This document shows positions 50,201 through 61,300 of a DNA stretch of 64,000 bases, in pieces. The DNA lies in assembly GCA_963931865.1 (NCBI GenBank), contig OZ007513.1, forward strand, positions 2,311,988 through 2,375,987. The letters run 5' to 3'. A program made the translations under genes and the position numbers. Source of the DNA: Axinella damicornis (lineage: Eukaryota; Porifera; Demospongiae; Axinellida; Axinellidae). A model generated the notes under the pieces. The model saw only the letters and a list, made by a program, of their open reading frames with translations, made no database searches and had not been told where the DNA came from. Position 1 is the first letter of the stretch. Every line of letters starts with the position of its first letter.

Positions 50201-50359
50201 CGCACACTCACATGCACGCACGCATACACACACAGGGATGTGGAAATTGGTGATCTTGTCGTAGTGGGACAATGTCGACCACTGAGCAAGACGGTCCGTT
50301 TCAACGTGCTGAAGGTGCAGAAAGCAAAAAGTGGGAAGAAGCAGTTCCAGAAGTTCTGA
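47250..50359 (+). CDS. RPS11: Ribosomal protein S11 (uS17), cytosolic
   Basis: This is a component of the 40S ribosomal subunit that binds 18S rRNA. Four coding exons: 47250-47261 (MAEQ), 47416-47547, 48671-48876 and 50236-50359, giving 157 residues against 158 in human. Recognisable blocks are [55 protein letters not shown] and [14 protein letters not shown], ending KKQFQKF. The third intron starts GC, not GT (cttcag then gcaagt), a consensus GC-AG intron; assuming a GT donor would lose the frame. A pyrimidine tract (ccctttccct) sits just before the start, as in translationally controlled ribosomal protein mRNAs. Introns 2 and 3 are crowded with foldback elements. Confidence 0.97.
47705..48140. 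mobile_element. Foldback element in RPS11 intron 2
   Basis: Arms of about 130 bp at 47705-47835 and 48010-48140 are inverted copies (gtacacaaaacc and tcggtaggaggagcttctga mark them). The exact ends were not resolved. Confidence 0.6.
48937..49374. mobile_element. 438-bp tagcctcg-family element in RPS11 intron 3
   Basis: Starts tagcctcgttcccaggccc and ends gggcctgggaacgaggct. The flanks gttaacgag (48928-48936) and gttgacgag (49375-49383) match at 8 of 9. Inside, a 60-bp segment starting gggcctggtatgtttcctcg is tandemly duplicated (about 48990-49110). Confidence 0.8.
49621..50059. mobile_element. 439-bp tagcctcg-family element in RPS11 intron 3
   Basis: Inverted arms of about 120 bp. The flanking 9-mers are exact (atggttgga at 49612-49620 and 50060-50068). 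With 48937-49374 it is one of two elements of almost the same length in one intron. Confidence 0.85.
50070..50235. repeat. (CA)n-rich simple repeat ending at the RPS11 exon 4 acceptor
   Basis: Imperfect CA/CATG repeats run right up to the splice acceptor cacacacag at 50235. The last intron therefore lacks a normal pyrimidine tract and uses CA-repeat sequence in its place. Confidence 0.85.
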
Positions 50360-50758
50360 CCAAGCAGCTATAACTGTACATACATTGTGCTTGCTCCTAT
50401 TTGAATTGCATCTCACTGGCAACAATGAAATTTTATATTTACTGACAGGCAGCCAGTTCCTACCTACGTAGCTATCCGGAGTGAAATCTGATTTGCTAGT
50501 CTAACAAGCTAGCCTTCGCTTTTCCAGCACACGGTCGCTTTCAGCTGCATGTGATCCGTGCTGGGGAAATTTCGAGGGGCTAGCTAGCTAGCTATATAGA
50601 CTACGATGATGCCGTGGTCCTTTCTGTACCGGATGTCAACATCCTGTTGGTTGGTAGATCACTTTTGGGAGTTTCTTAGTGCGCATGCGTAGTTTCGCAA
50701 TGGAACCATTTTACGAACAGGTCCGGTAGACCAAAAATTAGCGCGAATAATGATTCCC

Positions 50759-50766
50759 TATAAAAG
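50759..50766 (+). promoter_or_regulatory. TATA box of histone H4
   Basis: tataaaag, 84 bp before the start codon of the intronless H4 gene. Confidence 0.75.
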
Positions 50767-50788
50767 CCGCCTCCAAATACAATACTGA

Positions 50789-51154
<366 letters not shown>

Positions 51155-51170
51155 ACTTTGTCCATCACAC

Positions 51171-51186
51171 GGCTCTTCTAAGAGCC
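51171..51186 (+). terminator. Histone mRNA 3' stem-loop
   Basis: ggctcttctaagagcc, a 6-bp stem with a 4-base loop followed by accaca. This is the stem-loop that binds SLBP and directs non-polyadenylated 3' end formation, 17 bp after the H4 stop. Confidence 0.95.
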
Positions 51187-51262
51187 ACCACACTTACAAA
51201 AGATTTTACCACTGACTTCGGTGACAGCATCACTTTGACTCGGTCCATGATTATTGAAGATA

Positions 51263-51860
51263 GGGACGTTACTAAAACCCGGGACGGAGGCGGGACGTCC
51301 CGTCCCGTCCCGGCTACTAAAATCCGGGACGCGTATGGCCGTCTGTATTCTGTAAGCAGGAACTGAAGCGCCACGGTACGGCCAAACTTGGCAGGAGCAT
51401 GCATAGAAACAGTTCAAGAAGCTGCAAAAATGGTTGTAGCTACCACTTGGCATGGTATACGAGAGTTTGCTAGCAATGACCGCCATGTGTTCCTCGAAGT
51501 CGTCGTCAGATCATGGACGAATTCGCACCGAAACGAAATCGAGCTGGTTTTGCATGGTACTAGGACCACGGCAAGGCTGTCTACATGGTGACAGCTGTGT
51601 TGGTACACCTCGCGTACTTGGTAAGCTATTATCTACGGTGGCAGCTAGCTATAGTGCCATTCCGCAATTTCCTGTTTTCTGGCCTTCAGAAATGACGAGC
51701 GCAACTTTCTGTGAGTCCAGTCCCGAGTCCAGTCCCATAGTCCAGTCCCGAGTCCAGTCCACCGAATACAGACGGCCATGCGCGTCCCGGATTTTAGTAG
51801 CCGGGACGGGACGGGACGTCCCGCCTCCGTCCCGTCCCGTCCCGGGTTTTAGTAACGCCC
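51263..51860. mobile_element. 598-bp element with long GC-rich inverted ends
   Basis: Arms of about 95 bp start gggacgttactaaaacccgg and return as ccgggttttagtaacgccc. They contain repeated gggac/gtccc words and the segment tacagacggccat. The flanks gaagata and gaagatg nearly match. Internal open frames have no recognised domain. Confidence 0.75.
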
Positions 51861-52168
51861 GAAGATGGTGTCCCTCGAATGTAATTTCATCCACAACTAT
51901 ACATATTACGGTTCCTAAGTTCTTATGTTTCTGAATCCACATTTGTCAGTGTATGTCTGCAGTGCCTTCAGAACAGACAGGGTCTCTGGGGTGGGCAAGC
52001 ACGTCCCGGGTTTTAGTAACGCCCGAAGATAGTGTCCCTCGAATGTAATTTCATCACAACTATACATATTACGGTTCCTAAGTTCTTATGTTTCTGAATC
52101 CACATTTGTCAGTGTATGTCTGCAGTGCCTTCAGAACAGACAGGGTCTCTGGGGTGGGCAAGCACTTG
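51840..52168. repeat. Tandem duplication of about 163 bp at the 3' end of the C17orf75 gene
   Basis: 51840-52003 and 52004-52166 are nearly identical. Each starts with the transposon end cccgggttttagtaacgccc and contains, on the minus strand, the last 29 codons of the C17orf75 homologue with its stop. Only the 52004 copy is joined to the rest of the gene. Confidence 0.85.
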
Positions 52169-54079
52169 GCTTCTTGCATTGCACACTGCAGTAGCAGCTT
52201 TCCATTGCCACAGGCACACAGAAAAACATAGCACCTGTACAAGAGAAATGAACACCAGTCATAGTGTGCATTCATAAAGATTCAGGAACCTTCAGGAATG
52301 CACTTTGCACCTGTACCACTAGCAAATAACTACAATTGGTACACAAAATAAGGTTAAAGGCCACAGGTGAAGTCGATGAAGCCATCATGAAGGCCACAGG
52401 TGAAGTCAATGAAGGTGCCAGAGCTGAACCACAAACTTTCCACGGTGGCATCGAGTCAGGCTAATGTTTGTGGAAGTAGGACGTACCACACTTCGTTTTT
52501 TGCATTGCTGTGTTGCATGCACCTGAAGGCAGCCTAACTCCTAGCTGACCACGTACGCCAGACTACCTAGCTCCTAGGCCGAAACGTTCTGTTCCATAAA
52601 TGTGTTATGTCTAATGCTCCAAGAACTTCCTCGAACAAAGTGAATAGTGTAGAGTAATGCCAGCATGATCTTCCAGTGACCAAATGACAAGGGGGTGACA
52701 ATTCCATAGACACTGTAGTCAGAGCTGTGACTGGGCTTATCAGCGAATCTTGACCCCGTATACTAGGGAAGGGGTTGAGTCGCTACTCATCCTGTATACT
52801 ATCGGCAGTCAACGGCTTAAATATAACGCAGCTAAGTGGTCAAGCAGCAAAAATGATGGTCAAGATTTCTTGAACCCGGTTGCCTAACTCTGACTATGGT
52901 GTCAATGGGAGTGTCACCTCCTTGAAATGGTTACCTATAGAGGGCATGGTAGTCTGTCTCCGCTTGCCTCAACAGCCTTTTGAGAGCATTAATGTCTTGA
53001 ATGATCTGCAATACAATGGTGCATGGTTAAAGTAACAGGAATGGTGTCATAGAGACGTTACAAGTAGCTGTATGCATGGTGGCAGCTATAAGTCCTAGGA
53101 CAGACTGTACGTTAAACCAGACATTACACACTACGTAAGTATAGACTAGCCTTCAGCCCACCATACGAAGGGAACATATTTTATGATGTCTGGTAGATGA
53201 AGGATACACACACAGGGGTGATGCTCATAGTAATTTGTTCATGTTCTGAGTCGTATACGTAGTGCAGAGTAGGTTCTTACTCAGATACTCTTCATCTCGT
53301 GATTATGTACGAACACTAAATCTACCTTCAATTTGTAATTTTCCACAGCTTGTCTGAGGAAGAACGGGTCTGGAGAAGTGGTGCCTTGAGCCAGTAGTAC
53401 TTGAGCCCAGTTCGAACAAAATTTGCTGCTTTCTACAAGTGTGTGCGTGTAGTGATTTTGAACAAAGTGTGCTATCAGTTGGCTCCTACATACACGGCTC
53501 AACTTCAGGGAGCCCTAAGGAGCAAACAGAAGCTACATACCACCCCGTACCATCGGAGGACATGCTGCACCCATCCTTGGTGACATGGATGTGAACTGGA
53601 GAGGATGACAGCACCCCCGGAGGAGATATCACCTCTTCTGCCAGGCCAGCAGCAGCATCGTGCTGTGAAAGGAACGCGTCATCTTCATCACACACACTGA
53701 TGTGTACATTGATTGTACACTGTTACATAATGCATGAGTCATTGCGTAGTAGAGTACCCAAATAGCCTTGTTCCCACATGTACAGTATGTGACTAAATGC
53801 TGAGGAGGAGCCTGGGAACAAGACTATATCCACACAGGTGAAGTCTTAATTAATTGAACAAAAGTGCCAGCATCCCTCTGCAGTGTTAGGATTCAATTGC
53901 AGGTTTCATTGGCTGGATTGACCCACTTTTGGGTGATGATTCTTTGCTCTCAAGTCATGTACGAACAAGATGGTACCTTCACCTTCTTGGTGTCGAACTG
54001 CATTAGATTTGCTAAGCTGCAAGCCTCCAGGAACCTACAGGTAGATACATTGTAAGTTATTACAAGACCCCTTCCACCT

Positions 54080-54117
<38 letters not shown>

Positions 54118-57100
54118 ACACACACACATGCATGCACACATCTTCTAGACTGCATTGTCTTCGTTCCAACACGACTATTAAATTGTCTGTGTCCAGGATG
54201 ATGAACACTAGAATTGAGGTCTAGCTTAATGTGCTACAGCCATCTCACTGTCGGACATCTTTGACAGACTCTTTATCCCCCGAGACCTCCACTCTTGAGT
54301 TGACCACCTACAGGGGGAGTGGAACGGTCGGAGTTAAACCCAGAATTTATATCCTAACTGAAAGCTTTAACCCTCGTACACTTACAGTGTGCAGGAAGGC
54401 AGGCAGCTGCAGGTGGCAGCCCTGTACCACACGCGTCAGGTAAGTGACCTATCAGGCATGGTGGAGAAGCATGATGACGTAATTCCATCACTGCCTTTTA
54501 GGAGCAATTAGTTGCTACACACTACATGGCTAGCCTCGTTCCCAGACCCACGCCCAGTTTATCGTCGCTTGCAGTACAGAAAGCTACTGCAAGCGATGTA
54601 CGAAAAGCTGGGACCGGGAACGAGGCTACTGCATGACAAGACAGGTAAACAAGGCTTTACGTTTTCAGAAAACCAGTTCTTGATCTTTTCTTCAACTTTG
54701 GATCCCGGGAATGATTCAGCTGACTCCTCCTTTGGCTGCATCAGAGGAGGAGATGTTAAACTGGGCTGGTTCACAGGCTCTCCCCAGGTGGGAATGGAAT
54801 GAACACAAGAAGTTAAATTACATCGATAAATTTCCATTCTCAGTTGGAAGAAAGTCCCTTTAGCCTAGTGGCATGATGGAAAGTGGAGGGGGAGAGCCCG
54901 TGCGTTATCACATGAGAAGCAGCACAGGAATAGAGAGAACTTTAGCATGAATTCAGAGCTTGGGACAGTGCAAGACGGAGGGTACCATGTTTATCACATG
55001 CATGTACATCATTTAGGTAGCCAGGAGCAGGGTCAGCAGGGAGGGAGGGAGGGGGGGGATTGTATTTTGCTTTGAGCACAAGACTCTACCTGACTTTCTT
55101 TGTTGGCTCTACCTAGCTCTAGCTGGCTCTACCAGGCTCTCTACCAGGCTCTCTACCTGGCTCTACCTGGATCTACCTCTGCTCTACCTGGCTCTACCTC
55201 TGCTCTGCCTGGCTCTATCTGGCTCTACCTGGCTCTACCTCCGCTCTACCTGGCTCTACCTCCGCTCTACCTGGCTCTACCTCTGCTCTACCTGGCTCTA
55301 CCTCTGCTCTACCTGGCTCTACCTCTGCTCTACCTGGCTCTACCTCTGCTCTACCTGGCTCTACTTCTGCATTACCTGGCTCTACCTCTGCTCTACCTGG
55401 CTCTACCTCTGCTCTGCCTGCCTCTACCTGGCTCTACCTCTGCTCTACCTGGCTCTACCTCTGCTCTACCTGGCTCTACCTCTGCTCTACCTGGCTCTAC
55501 CTCTGCTCTACCTGGCTCTACCTCTGCTCTACCTGGCTCTACCTGGCTCTACCTCTGCTCTACCTGGCTCTACATGGCTCTCTGTGTGCCTGCACACAGC
55601 TATGGAAGTTCTCATTAGTGACATCATAATGTTGGACCTCCTCTGCCATGGGCTTTGTTAGCCTCGTACCCAGACTCTTTCCCGCCATGAGCCTGGGCAA
55701 GAGGCTAAGACTGTGGTGCGTGCATGTGTTGCTTACAAGGTCCTGCAGCAGTGGTAACAGTTCCTCACAGTAGCCGTCCAGCTCGTTACGGAAGGTGACA
55801 AAACCAGTCAAGGAATCACATGACCAACTCTCCAGGCAGAACTAAACTAAACTTGTACCAGCAGGAGAGGTTGTGAATCTGAGGTCATACGAGCTAAAGG
55901 TGGGCATCACAATCAACCTTGAAACAAACGGCAGCTAGCGCGTGTGTGTGTGTGGGTCTGTCTGTGTGTGTGGGCACTTGGCCTGCAGTGAACTCCCGTC
56001 ACACTTAATACATGCAAAGTCCTGTTTTATACTGCTGAGATGGCTTGACTGCATTATGAATATTGTACCTACCACGACTGACCACTGCGTGTATGACATC
56101 TTACTAACACTGTCTGGAAGTGCAATAGCTACCAGCGAGCATATTCAAGGTATGCACTAGTATGTGTCTATATGCCAAGCTGAATTTATACCATGTGCTG
56201 TTTCCATGACAACATAATATCTACTTGGTAGGCTGTCCCATCAATGACCTTTGACCCCAAGCAGGCTGAATTTATACCATGTGCTGTTTCCATGACAACA
56301 TAATATCTACTTGGTAGGCTGTCCCATCAATGACCTTTGACCCCAAGCAGTTTCCTAGTTGTCAATGAGCATGCTTATTAGTGGGATATAGATCCAACCC
56401 CTGTTTGCCAATGGCAACGAAGCAGACAAGGAACTGTTGGATGAGCATTTCCCCTCTCTTGTCGGTGGCGGGGGACGTGGGACGAGAGTTCACCTCCAGT
56501 AGACAGTAGTAGCTTTGGGAGGGTGGGGGAAACAGACTGCAGTGGAAGAATCAAAATGGAAATGTGGATGACGTACAACATACACACAAAGAGCGATTCT
56601 TCAGCTACAGTGCAGTGCTGCAATCGACGTCTTCATAAACTACTTGTATACATGTACCATGCAGCCATCTATTGAAGCATCAGGTCAACCCTTCTCTGGA
56701 TGGATGACAAAACCAGCTCTCCTTGTCCGAAGACCTGAAATACCTCTATGTGTTCGAAGAAGACCTGGAATACATGTACCTCTACGTACACCCTTGCCTC
56801 ACATCAAAACCTTTCTTTATAATTACTGTGTTACTGTGGCTAAAAGGATGTGGCTGAGTTGAATGACAAGGTATTTTAACTTGCCCATTGGCTCATGAAA
56901 ATATGCTACCACAGGTGGGTGGTAAATATGGCGACTAGTTCTACTACTGACATGACAACCTACTCAGGGTCGAGGGTAGTGACCTGTCCGCTGCCGATAT
57001 ACAGGGATCCCTGAGACATCTTTGTGGCAACCTGCTCCCTGAGTAGATGCTCCCCTGTCGGGAGAGATGCTGGAACCTATTAGTGAGAGACTGAGGGAAG

Positions 57101-58196
57101 GAAGGAAGGGAGGGAGGGAGGGAGGGAGGGAGGGAGGGAAGGTGGGAGGGAGAATAGATAGGAGGAAGGGGTATACATGTGGTTAGAAACATGACAGTGT
57201 TATAAGTTAACATGTACGTACTTCACACATGTGTCCTTCCCTCCGTCCTGTCATCCCTCCTTTCCTCCCCTATGTACTTACTGGTACTAACCTGAATCCA
57301 GCTCCGGCTGCCTTTCCCTCGTGACGCCTTCTTGCCCTGGAAGACACAAGTAACATCACTGATTACAACAACAACAACCAGTGCGATTTCTGACATTGTG
57401 AAGCACGTGTTGTGATTTCTGCTGTGATTTCATTGGACGATGTATGGGATTGTACTGCAGGGGGTGGCCACTACAAATAAGCACCGTACACTGTACCTGG
57501 AGCTGTGACCGGGGATTATGACCCCGTATATGGCGGATGCAGGTGTGGTATTGGTGTGGTGAACCATATTACTCCGTATACTACCTAAAGTTACACAGTC
57601 AAGGTAGATTTTTGCAACGGGCAAAGGGTCACTGGCAGTTTTGGATAGTCACAGGCTGACCCCGGTCACAGCTCTACATGTAAGCATGGCATGTATTGGA
57701 GTGACAACCATTTGTAAGGTAAGGGAGGGGATTTGCGGTCTGTATTGTAATTCCAGACACGGCCTCGCATTCGCTCCGTTAGCAATTCTTCTGAAGTATG
57801 GTAAGTGCGCATGCATACTCTACCTTTGAACTTTCCGATGCTGTACAGTTGCTTGCTCCTAGAGAGCAAAAGCTCAGGCTGTGTCCGGAAAATCCCTTAC
57901 GTTTAATACAGTGTCAGCACCCCCCCCCCCCCCCCCCCCCCCCCCGTCCCTGTAAACCAGCTATTACCTACACCACTAGGAGTCAAGACAACATGCACAC
58001 AACAACTGCAGTGAGGTGTGCAGGAACTATATCTGACCATAATTATGGGTGAGGTAGTATCTATACATGGCCACACCAGCTACCAGGGTTTATCTATCTA
58101 CCTGTTTGGGGTGTAGAAGTAGACAGCATACTCGGAGTCCTTCCACTCGCTTCTAGGAGATGGACTGAGCTCCAGCAGTTCGTCCACACTGCTCAT
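52078..58196 (-). CDS. C17orf75: C17orf75 (NJMU-R1) homologue
   Basis: The human protein works with WDR11 and FAM91A1 in tethering vesicles at the trans-Golgi network. Exons read on the minus strand: 58102-58196 (MSSVDELLELSPSPRSEWKD), 57709-57790, 57292-57336, 56964-57076, 56536 down to about 56375, 55737-55841, 54661 to about 54787, 54386-54448, 53983-54034, 53541-53696, 53326-53432, 52935-53005 and 52078-52234. The strongest matches to the remembered human sequence are at the C-terminus: FFLRQAVENYKLK against FLFRQVLENFKLK, and IQDINALKRLLRQAE against IQDTNNLKRFIRQAE, then ALYRCYVFL and CGNGKLLL. Others are SYYCLLE, KQGLDLY and SKFCSNW. The joins 1-2 and 4-5 keep the frame. Exon 5 has no GT donor before an in-frame stop, and roughly 30 residues expected before exon 6 were not found. 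Exon 2 and the exact ends of exons 5 and 7 are the least certain. Confidence 0.85.
54081..54115. repeat. Poly-C run
   Basis: About 35 C in an intron of the C17orf75 homologue, followed by a short CA repeat. Confidence 0.9.
54531..54628. mobile_element. 98-bp tagcctcg-family foldback element
   Basis: Ends tagcctcgttcccagac and gggaacgaggcta. The flanks ctacatggc and ctgcatgac match at 7 of 9. It lies in an intron of the C17orf75 homologue, just beyond exon 7. Confidence 0.75.
55100..55578. repeat. Minisatellite of ctacctggct / ctacctctgct units
   Basis: About 480 bp of 10- to 21-bp periodic sequence in an intron of the C17orf75 homologue. The Leu/Pro/Tyr-rich frame it produces is an artefact of the repeat. 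Confidence 0.9.
56185..56350. repeat. Tandem duplication of about 82 bp in a C17orf75 intron
   Basis: The segment gctgaatttataccatgtgc through gacctttgaccccaagcag occurs twice head to tail. It adjoins the unresolved 3' end of exon 5 and could be linked to the missing donor there. Confidence 0.85.
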
Positions 58197-58362
58197 TGTA
58201 TGTCATGTACAAGTTCTCGAACGTTGAACTTGAGCTATAAAACCACGCCCACAGACAACGCCCACAAGAACCCCGCCAAACTTGGATCACGTGCCGAGTG
58301 TACTTTCGGCGGGAATTTCAGAGAAGAACCCCGAGAAGAACCATTCAAGTTTCTTGCCGTAG
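58197..58362. promoter_or_regulatory. Compact divergent promoter of C17orf75 and NCAPD3
   Basis: Only 166 bp separate the C17orf75 start codon from the first recognised NCAPD3 exon on the opposite strand. No TATA box is seen. The cgcccacagacaacgcccac stretch is GC-box-like, and a gatcacgtgc E-box (about 58286) lies in the middle. Shared control is inferred from spacing alone. Confidence 0.55.
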
Positions 58363-61300
58363 GTCAGCCATGAGCCTCCAGGTCGAGACACAGGAGGCCT
58401 TCCAAAATCTGGGGCTGGGAGACCTTCCGAGAAGTGGGTCTCGTCTGCGTGGGAGCAGAACTTCTGTGAGAGTGTCACACTGCCAATACAGGTGAGGAAG
58501 CATAGTCTTGTCCCTTTAGGCCACTTACTGGAGTGACCAGCCGTGAGGGAGGAGAGGGAGGGAGCTGACAGAGAGGGGAAAGGAGGAGAGAGGGGAAAGG
58601 AGGAGAGAGGGGGAGTTGGCGGAGAGGGGAAAGAAGGAGAGGGAGTTGGCGGAGAGAGGAGGGAGGAGAGGGAGTTGACAGAGAGGGGAAAGGAGGAGAG
58701 AGAGAGGGAGTTGATGGAGAGTGGGAGGGAGAGGGTTTACGAAGAGGAGAGAGTGGGACTTGATAGAGAGGGAAAAGGAGGAGAGAGAGGGAGTTGGCGG
58801 AGAGAGGAAAGGAGGAGAGAGAGTTAGTTGACGGAGAGTGGGAGGGAGAGAGTTTATGAAGAGGGAGAGAGAGGAAGTGACAGAGAGGGAAAGCGAGGAG
58901 ATTGAGGGAATGGACAGGGAAAGGAAGGGAGGATAGGGGAAGAACAAGAGAGAGTGGCCTGGGAACGAGGTAGAGGTGATTGGGAGTTCCTGGATACCAA
59001 ATTTACCATCTGGAAACCCATCTTTGCTTATACTGTTCGTGTGTTTTTTAGGTGGAAGATAGTGTTCTGTCTGCTGAGAAATGGGAGAAGGTGGTCCAGT
59101 TGTGCCGACAGTGGGTGGAGGAGGAGCGCCAGAGACAGCACAGCATGGTCGAGGAAGAAGAGGAACCAGGTGAAGAAGGGCGAACATACAACTGCAATGT
59201 TGTTTTTTTCCCCTAAGGTCCTTCAAGGGGGGAGTCTGTTGTCCCCCCCCCCCCCCCCCCCCTTACTCAGAGCACCCAATTTCTGCAGGGCATGCCCCTA
59301 ACCCCTCTACATAATTGCTTTTTCCGAATTNNNNNNNNNNNNNNNNNNNNNNNNNNNNNNNNNNNNNNNNNNNNNNNNNNNNNNNNNNNNNNNNNNNNNN
59401 NNNNNNNNNNNNNNNNNNNNNNNNNNNNNNNNNNNNNNNNNNNNNNNNNNNNNNNNNNNNNNNNNNNNNNNNNNNNNNNNNNNNNNNNNNNNNNNNNNNN
59501 NNNNNNNNNNNNNNNNNNNNNNNNNNNNNNGAGGGTAAGCATGCCGGATTTAGGTGGACGAAGTACTTGTGGTATCTTGCTACACCTCGGACCATTGCCA
59601 GTGTGTGCAATGTCCTGTAGCTGGGTATGTATGATTCGGTGCATGCGGCAATGCAGACAGTCCACACTCACCCTGTGGATTGTGTACTCTAACTCACAAA
59701 TTTGGGGTATATATACCTATGTGTGTCCATTTGAGAATCAACTTCCCTCCCCCTCAGTCCCTCCAATGCCCCCCTGTGTGGTCCACGCGTGGCGGTGTTT
59801 GGAGTGTCTCTGTCGGCCCCTGCATGGACCCCTGAAGAGAAACACCTCAGAAGTCAGTGTGCTGTGTGTGTCTGGTTCCCATATCACTCTCCCATCCTGG
59901 GAATTAGAATGTGTTGCATGTGGTGCTCATTGTGACATGCATAATACATGTACGTACTCAGCTACGATAAGTTTTTCAGATAGTCCTGAAATAGTGAAAT
60001 TTGACCAGATACCATTCCATATTGGTCTGAAGTGGTCAGACATGTGACACAATCGATCAGAAATTGTCGTATTGTTATTGTGAGCCCCGGCATTGTTGTT
60101 ACTTAACAACCAAAACTTGGGTTGCCTGGGCAACAAGCAACAGATAACTTGTAATCTGCAGATGGGCCCTCGGGCTCAAATTGTTCCATCTCTGCAGGTT
60201 TTCCAGCACCTTCTTCCAGTTTTTCTTATGCTGATGGCGGACGGCTCTATCTGCACTGCCTCGTCCCTCCCCTCCCCCCTCACCACCAGCAGCCAACACG
60301 CCCTCACCTTTTCATGGTGAGGACAACCTTAGTGGACATTGCTGCCATTTCTTTCACTCTTTCTCCCTCCCTCCTTCCTTCCTTCCATCCCTCCCTCCCT
60401 CCCACCTCCCTCCCTCCCTCCCTCCCTCCCTCCCTCCCTCCCTCCCTCCCACCTCCCTCCCTCCCTCCCTCCCTCCCTCCCTCCCTCCCTCCCTCCCTCC
60501 CTCCCTCCCTCCCTCCCTCCCTCCCTCCCCCCTCCCTCCCCCCTCCCTCCCTCCCTCCCTCCCTCCCTCCCCCTCCCTCCCTCCCTCCCTCCCTCCCTCC
60601 TCCCTCCCTCCCTCCCTCCCTCCCCCCCTCCCTCCCTCACACTCCTCCTCCCTCCCTCCATAGCTTCATCTCCGAGCAGTACAATGACTCGGTTGTGGCC
60701 CCACTGAAGGCTCTTGTGCAGCACCTCTGCACTAAAGTACCTGACAGGGCAGAGTACCGGAACAGACTGTCCACAGTGAGGAGGGGCAGTCAGCTTAAAT
60801 GCCCATTCTGTGGCAAATACGTGTAGGGCTGAGTTATCGCTGAGCATCATGATGGTGATATACCAGCTCACTTATAGGCACATATTCACTGTTAGGCATA
60901 GGTTCAGCAGAGGAGGGGGGAGGGAGAGCGAGGGGGAGGGGGAGGGGGCGATGTCCCACACCCTGCGCCAATTTTCTTGATATGTCAACTCTGCAATGTC
61001 ATGTACTTGTGCACTGGTCGCTCCTGTTCAGGTTGTGATGAAGCTGCTGCAGTTGTTTGGTGACAAAGTCTACTCTCGGCTGTTGGACTGGATCTACAAG
61101 TTCTCCCGCAACACTAAGGTTGCCTATCGGGTCTTTGCCCTGGACATTGTGGCTGAGCTCCTCAACCAGCCCCTTCGATCCCCAGATGAAGGTATGTACT
61201 AGTTTCACGCAGCTACATAGCTAGCTAGCTAGCCTCTCTTACATCCTATAATTATGGGGTTCCTTAGGCTGTGAATATTCATAGTTATAGTTCATAGCCC

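Noticed and set aside
58525..59226. Minus-strand Ser/Leu/Pro-rich frame of 233 codons
   Set aside because: It is the complement of a GA-rich repeat inside an NCAPD3 intron and overlaps a recognised NCAPD3 exon on the other strand.
59755..59860. Candidate NCAPD3 exon after cctcag near 59758
   Set aside because: One frame reads VAVFGVSLSAPAWTP, but it does not match the remembered NCAPD3 sequence, and the donor and phase could not be settled beside the N gap.
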